Below, piece by piece: positions 30,520 through 34,605 of a DNA stretch of 34,605 bases; within the stretch, counting starts at the first letter, position 1, and each line of letters starts with the position of its first letter. The notes beneath the pieces are model-generated. The model did not search any database. It saw only the letters and a program-made list of their open reading frames with translations, and was not told the origin of the DNA. The translations under genes were made by a program, and so were the position numbers. Source of the stretch: UBA2965 sp036526135 (GTDB lineage Bacteria; Pseudomonadota; Gammaproteobacteria; Pseudomonadales; Azotimanducaceae); the NCBI GenBank assembly GCA_036526135.1, contig DATCZA010000033.1, forward strand, positions 1-34,605. The letters are read 5' to 3'.

Positions 30520-31946
30520 TGCTCTGGCTCGGCCTGCACCTCCCCAACCTGGGGCTCGAAATCTTCGAAGCAGCAGCGCCCGGCACGCCCCAGGTGCTGG
30601 TGGAGGACAACCGGGTCATCCTGCAGAACCCGGCCGCGGTCGCCGCCGGCATCACCCCAGGCAGCACCCTGGCCACCGCTCACAGCATCGAGCCGCGGCT
30701 GCGGCACTGCAATCGGGACGAGATTCGGGAACGGGAGCGGCTGGAGCTCCTGGCCGGAGCGCTCTACGGTTTCTCCTCTCACGTCTCCACCCAGCCGCCG
30801 AGCTCCCTGGTGCTGGAGGCAGGCGGCAGCCTGGAGCTGTTCGGCGATCTGGCCAAACTGGAGCAGGCAGTCCGCGAGACCTGCGAAGCTCTCGGTCACG
30901 TCACGATCATGCGAACGGCCCTGACCCCCTCGGCGGCCATGACCTTAGCCCGTGCCCGACAGGACGATCTGAAACACGTCCCCCTGGAGCTCACGGAGCT
31001 GGCCACGTCGATGGTGGAGCGCTTCGCCAACATGGGCATGCACGCCCTGGGAGCGCTGATCGCCCTGCCGGAGGACGAGCTCGCCCATCGCTTCGGCCCG
31101 GAGCTCGTGAACTATCTCAAGCGGCTGACCGGCCGGCTGCCGGATCCCCGGGAGGCCGTGACGCCCGCAGAGGCGTTCTCTAGCCGGCTGCACCTGCTGG
31201 AGGCGGTGACGGGCAAGGACGCCCTGCTCTTCCCCATGCAGCGGCTGCTCGGCGAGCTGCAGATCTGGCTGGTGAGCCGGCAGCTGGGTGCCGAGCAGAT
31301 CGTCTGGACGCTCGACGATCACGGATCGAAGGACACGGCCGAGCTGACAATCCGCTTTGCCAGGGCCCAGCAGCGGCGAGAGGCCTTTCTCGACATCACC
31401 CGGCTGAAGCTCGAAAGCGCGGAATTGCCCGGCGACGTGCTGGGCATCGGCCTGCGTGCCGAGCGCCTGGTGCCCTGGCAGGCCGGCAGCCGGACACTTT
31501 TTCAATCCCAGCCCGGGCAGGCCCCCGCGGACGCTGCCGGGCTCGTCGACCAGCTTTGCGCCCGGCTGGGCAACCGGGCCTGCCACGGCATCCGGCCGGT
31601 GGATCAGCACGCGCCCGAGCAGGCCTGGCGTCGTTCACGGCCTGCCATGAACGGGCGCGGGGGCAGGCGCAGATGCAGCGGCAAGCATGGCAACGGCAGG
31701 GCGACGGACGGGGAAGAAGCGCTCCTGCCCGCGCCCGACGAGCGGCCGATCTGGCTGCTCAGCCGGCCGCGCCCGATCAACAGGAGCGAGCTGAAACTGC
31801 TCAAGGGCCCCGAGCGTATCCGCACTGCCTGGTGGCAGCGCGGCATCAGCCGGGATTACTACGTCGCCCGGGACCGCCGGGGCGCTGAATGCTGGGCCTT
31901 CGTCGACGCGGGGAACAACTGGTACCTGCATGGCTACTTCGCCTGA
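30519..31946 (+). CDS. imuB: Y-family polymerase-like protein ImuB
   Basis: ImuB is a catalytically dead relative of Y-family DNA polymerases that bridges ImuA, DnaE2 and the beta clamp. The 475-residue protein starts LWLGLHLPNLGLEIF, where active polymerases have DxDxF; no acidic catalytic set is seen. The middle carries the Y-family fold: LVLEAGGSLELFG, MTLARARQDD, and helix-hairpin-helix-like MGMHALGALIALPEDELAHRFG. The tail ends in WYLHGYFA, as expected for the family. A clear beta-clamp motif was not identified with confidence. It overlaps imuA by one base and dnaE2 by 17 bases. Confidence 0.93.
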   Translation: MLWLGLHLPNLGLEIFEAAAPGTPQVLVEDNRVILQNPAAVAAGITPGSTLATAHSIEPRLRHCNRDEIRERERLELLAGALYGFSSHVSTQPPSSLVLEAGGSLELFGDLAKLEQAVRETCEALGHVTIMRTALTPSAAMTLARARQDDLKHVPLELTELATSMVERFANMGMHALGALIALPEDELAHRFGPELVNYLKRLTGRLPDPREAVTPAEAFSSRLHLLEAVTGKDALLFPMQRLLGELQIWLVSRQLGAEQIVWTLDDHGSKDTAELTIRFARAQQRREAFLDITRLKLESAELPGDVLGIGLRAERLVPWQAGSRTLFQSQPGQAPADAAGLVDQLCARLGNRACHGIRPVDQHAPEQAWRRSRPAMNGRGGRRRCSGKHGNGRATDGEEALLPAPDERPIWLLSRPRPINRSELKLLKGPERIRTAWWQRGISRDYYVARDRRGAECWAFVDAGNNWYLHGYFA

Positions 31947-34605
31947 CAAGCCGTACGACGGTGGCTTCGCGGAGCTGCACTGCATCAGCAACTACAGCTT
32001 TCTGCGCGGAGCCTCCCATCCGGAGGAGCTCGTCAAACGGGCCACCGAGCTCGGCTACCGCGCGCTTGCGCTGACCGACGAGTGCACCTATGCGGGACTC
32101 GTCAAGGCTCACGTAGCGGCGCGCGAGCTCGGCATCAAGCTCATCGTGGGCGCGGAGTTCCGCCTCGAGGAAGGCATTCACCTCATCCTGCTGGCGCCGG
32201 ACCGCAGCGCCTACGGGCAGCTCTCCGCGCTGATCACCAAGCTGCGCAGACGCTCCCCCAAGGGCGCCTACGAGGTCTGCCTGGACGACTTCCGCTGGGG
32301 CGTGGATGAATGCCTTGCGCTGTGGGTAGCCGGCGACGGCGACATCGAAACCCTCATGGCCCAGGGCAGACGGCTCAGCGAACGCTGGCGCGAGCTCTGG
32401 ATTGCTCTGGAACTCTTCCGGGAGGATAAGGACCTCGACAAGATGGCCAACGCCCTGACCCTGTCCATGCGCCTGGATCTGCCCATCGTGGCCAGCAACG
32501 ACGTCCACGCGCACCTCCCCGCCCGGCAGCCCCTGCAGGACGTCCTCACCGCCATTCGCCTGAAGACCACGGTCGCCGAGCTCGGCTGCGCGGCCCATCG
32601 CAACGGCGAGCGCCACCTGCGCTCCCTGAGCGAGCTCGTCTCTCTCTACCCACCGGAAATGCTCGAGGCGTCCTGCCAGATCGCCGACCGCTGCCGCTTC
32701 TCCATGGACGAGCTTCGCTACGAGTATCCCGAAGAGCTGGTGCCCCCCCACCTGACTCCGGGTGAGTACTTGCGGCAGCTCACCCTTGCCGGTGCGGCCG
32801 AACGCTGGCCGGACGGCGTGCCCGCAGACACCCTCGCGCTCATCGAGCGGGAGCTCACACTCATCCGCGAGATGCGCTACGAGTACTACTTCCTCACGGT
32901 GCAGGACATCGTGCAGTTTGCCCGCAGCCAGCAGATCCTCTGCCAGGGCCGCGGCTCGGCGGCCAACTCGGCCGTCTGCTACTGCCTGCACATCACCGAG
33001 GTGGATCCCTCCCGCATGCACCTGCTGTTCGAGCGCTTCGTCTCCAAGGAGCGCAACGAGCCGCCGGACATCGACGTGGATTTCGAGCACGAGCGCCGCG
33101 AGGAGGTCATCCAGTACATCTACAAGCGTTACGGGCGCGATCGCGCCGCTCTGGCCGCGACCCTGATCACCTACCGCCCGAAAAGCGCCGTGCGGGACGT
33201 GGGCAAGGCGCTGGGCATGGACCTGGATCTGGTGGACCTGCTGGCCAAATCCCTGGCCTGGTGGGACCGCCGGGAGGCGTTGAACGAGCGTTTCGCCGCC
33301 GCCGGGCTCGCCCCCGACAGCCCCGTGGTGGGGCATTTTCTCCGCTTCGTCGCGGAGATCCTCGGTTTTCCCAGGCACCTTTCCCAGCACGTGGGAGGGT
33401 TTGTGATCTCCCAGGGGCCGCTTGCTCAGCTGGTGCCGGTGGAGAACGCGGCCATGGCGGATCGAACCATCATTCAGTGGGACAAGGACGATCTGGAGGC
33501 CCTGGGATTACTCAAGGTGGACGTGCTCGGCCTCGGCATGCTCACCGCCATTCGCAAGGCTCTGGCGTCACTGAACGCCTACCGGGGCACGGACCTGGCC
33601 GTCGCCAGAATTCCCCCCGAGGACCCCGAGACCTACCGCATGCTGCAGCGGGGCGACAGCGTAGGCGTGTTTCAGGTGGAGTCCCGGGCCCAGATGGCCA
33701 TGCTTCCGCGGCTCAAGCCCCAGCATTTCTACGACCTGGTGATCGAGGTGGCCATCGTTCGGCCCGGCCCCATTCAGGGCGACATGGTCCACCCCTACCT
33801 GCGCCGGCGCCAGGGGCTCGAGCCCGTGCACTACTCCGACGAGGCCGTGCGCAAGGTGCTCGAGCGCACCCTTGGTGTGCCCATCTTCCAGGAGCAGGTC
33901 ATCGAGCTCGCCATGGTGGCGGCCGGCTTCAGCGGCGGCGAGGCGGACCAGCTGCGCCGGGCCATGGCCGCCTGGCGCCGCCGCGGCGGGCTCGGACATT
34001 TCGAGAAGAAGCTCATCGACGGCATGCTGGCCCGGGGCCACGACCGGGAGTTCGCCGAGCGCGTCTTCCGGCAGATCCAGGGCTTCGGCGAGTACGGCTT
34101 TCCGGAATCCCACGCCGCGAGCTTCGCCCTGCTCGTCTACGTTTCCGCCTGGCTCAAGCGTCACGAGCCCGCCGCCTTCTACTGCGGGCTGCTCAACAGC
34201 CTGCCCATGGGCTTCTACTCACCCTCCCAGCTGATCCAGGACGCGCGCCGCCACGGCATCGAGGTGCTGCCAGTGGACGTGCAGGAAAGCGCCTGGGATC
34301 ACCGGCTGGTGGCGGAGCAGGCGGAGAACGGTGCCGGTCGGCAGACCGTCACGCCCTACCGCCCGGGAACCTACGATCGTCAGCCGCCTCTGCGGCTCGG
34401 CCTGCGCCTGGTTAAGGGTTTGAACGAGGAAGCGGGCCTTCGCATCGAAGCCGCTGCGCCGTTCGGCGATGAGGCCGACCTGGCCCGGCGAGCGGACTTG
34501 AGCGCGCAGAACCTGCGTTTTCTGGCCCGGGCAGGCGCGCTGAAGACCCTTCTGGGCCACCGCTACCAGGCCCACTGGCAGGTGGCCGGTGTCCGTGCGC
34601 CGATG
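31930..34605 (+). CDS. dnaE2: Error-prone DNA polymerase DnaE2 (3' truncated by window)
   Basis: DnaE2 (ImuC) is a C-family polymerase used for mutagenic lesion bypass. From the ATG at 31930, inside imuB, the frame stays open for 892 codons to the window edge. The N-terminal PHP domain begins AELHCISNYSFLRGASHPEELV. The polymerase core has GRGSAANSAVCY, the catalytic aspartates in PPDIDVDFEHERR (Asp380, Asp382 and probably Asp384), GRDRAALAATLITYRPKSAVRDVGKAL, and GFGEYGFPESHAASFALLVYVSAWLK. About 130-190 C-terminal residues, including the OB-fold, are off the edge. Cotranscription with imuAB under LexA is very likely. Confidence 0.97.
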   Translation, partial: MATSPDKPYDGGFAELHCISNYSFLRGASHPEELVKRATELGYRALALTDECTYAGLVKAHVAARELGIKLIVGAEFRLEEGIHLILLAPDRSAYGQLSALITKLRRRSPKGAYEVCLDDFRWGVDECLALWVAGDGDIETLMAQGRRLSERWRELWIALELFREDKDLDKMANALTLSMRLDLPIVASNDVHAHLPARQPLQDVLTAIRLKTTVAELGCAAHRNGERHLRSLSELVSLYPPEMLEASCQIADRCRFSMDELRYEYPEELVPPHLTPGEYLRQLTLAGAAERWPDGVPADTLALIERELTLIREMRYEYYFLTVQDIVQFARSQQILCQGRGSAANSAVCYCLHITEVDPSRMHLLFERFVSKERNEPPDIDVDFEHERREEVIQYIYKRYGRDRAALAATLITYRPKSAVRDVGKALGMDLDLVDLLAKSLAWWDRREALNERFAAAGLAPDSPVVGHFLRFVAEILGFPRHLSQHVGGFVISQGPLAQLVPVENAAMADRTIIQWDKDDLEALGLLKVDVLGLGMLTAIRKALASLNAYRGTDLAVARIPPEDPETYRMLQRGDSVGVFQVESRAQMAMLPRLKPQHFYDLVIEVAIVRPGPIQGDMVHPYLRRRQGLEPVHYSDEAVRKVLERTLGVPIFQEQVIELAMVAAGFSGGEADQLRRAMAAWRRRGGLGHFEKKLIDGMLARGHDREFAERVFRQIQGFGEYGFPESHAASFALLVYVSAWLKRHEPAAFYCGLLNSLPMGFYSPSQLIQDARRHGIEVLPVDVQESAWDHRLVAEQAENGAGRQTVTPYRPGTYDRQPPLRLGLRLVKGLNEEAGLRIEAAAPFGDEADLARRADLSAQNLRFLARAGALKTLLGHRYQAHWQVAGVRAPM

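Noticed and set aside
33261..34415. Plus-strand frame of 384 codons inside dnaE2
   Set aside because: Arg/Gly/Pro-rich out-of-frame reading of dnaE2, whose own frame has all polymerase motifs.
1..34605. CRISPR arrays, insertion sequences, prophage or a defence island
   Set aside because: No spaced direct repeats, transposase, integrase or phage structural motif was seen on either strand.

Overview
The window is GC-rich, densely coding chromosomal DNA from a gammaproteobacterium, probably a free-living or marine lineage with no close model relative. The assignment is inferred from general type II secretion genes in E. coli-like order, separate etfBA and ETF-ubiquinone oxidoreductase genes, DUF1285 and DUF1631 family proteins, a 67K-type SppA, and an E. 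coli-type LexA box before an imuA-imuB-dnaE2 cassette. I saw no tRNA, rRNA, CRISPR array, phage or insertion sequence. The gene at the left edge (carB) and the one at the right edge (dnaE2) are cut by the window.

Layout. 1-1190 (+): the 3' end of carB, whose C-terminus looks like the animal CAD/Bacteroidetes type, then a small membrane protein. 1224-9401 (-): a type II secretion operon gspE-F-G-H-I-J-K-L-M with overlapping genes, followed by a stand-alone DUF1631-like protein. gspC, gspD and gspN are not here. 9590-11040: pyrB (+), then a convergent AP2-like small protein whose stop codon shares a CTAG with that of pyrB. 11111-14706: etfBA (-) diverging from ETF-QO (+), the route that moves electrons from acyl-CoA dehydrogenases to ubiquinone. 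14751-16316 (-): a DUF1285 protein and moaA. 16380-16581 (+): a gene-free stretch ending in a strong intrinsic terminator with no plus-strand protein gene to serve, so a small-RNA candidate. 16586-19849 (-): an acyl-CoA ligase, murF (outside the usual dcw cluster) and a 62-residue protein. 19957-21765 (+): sppA. 21773-26621 (-): glutathione reductase, a lipoprotein alkaline phosphatase, a broken AgcS sodium:amino-acid symporter and a DUF1232 protein. 26752-29643 (+): a TPP-dependent enzyme and UDP-glucose dehydrogenase. 29663 to the end (+): an SOS-controlled mutagenesis cassette imuA-imuB-dnaE2.

Most of the window is housekeeping. The points most worth a second look are the small-RNA candidate at 16.4-16.58 kb; the AgcS gene, which appears to have lost two internal segments, one of them out of frame; the CAD-like CarB; two short AT-rich, rare-codon islands inside murF and sppA; murF placed one nucleotide behind an acyl-CoA ligase; and the AP2-like orphan. 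I found no convincing new multi-gene system. Family comparisons are from memory and no searches were run.
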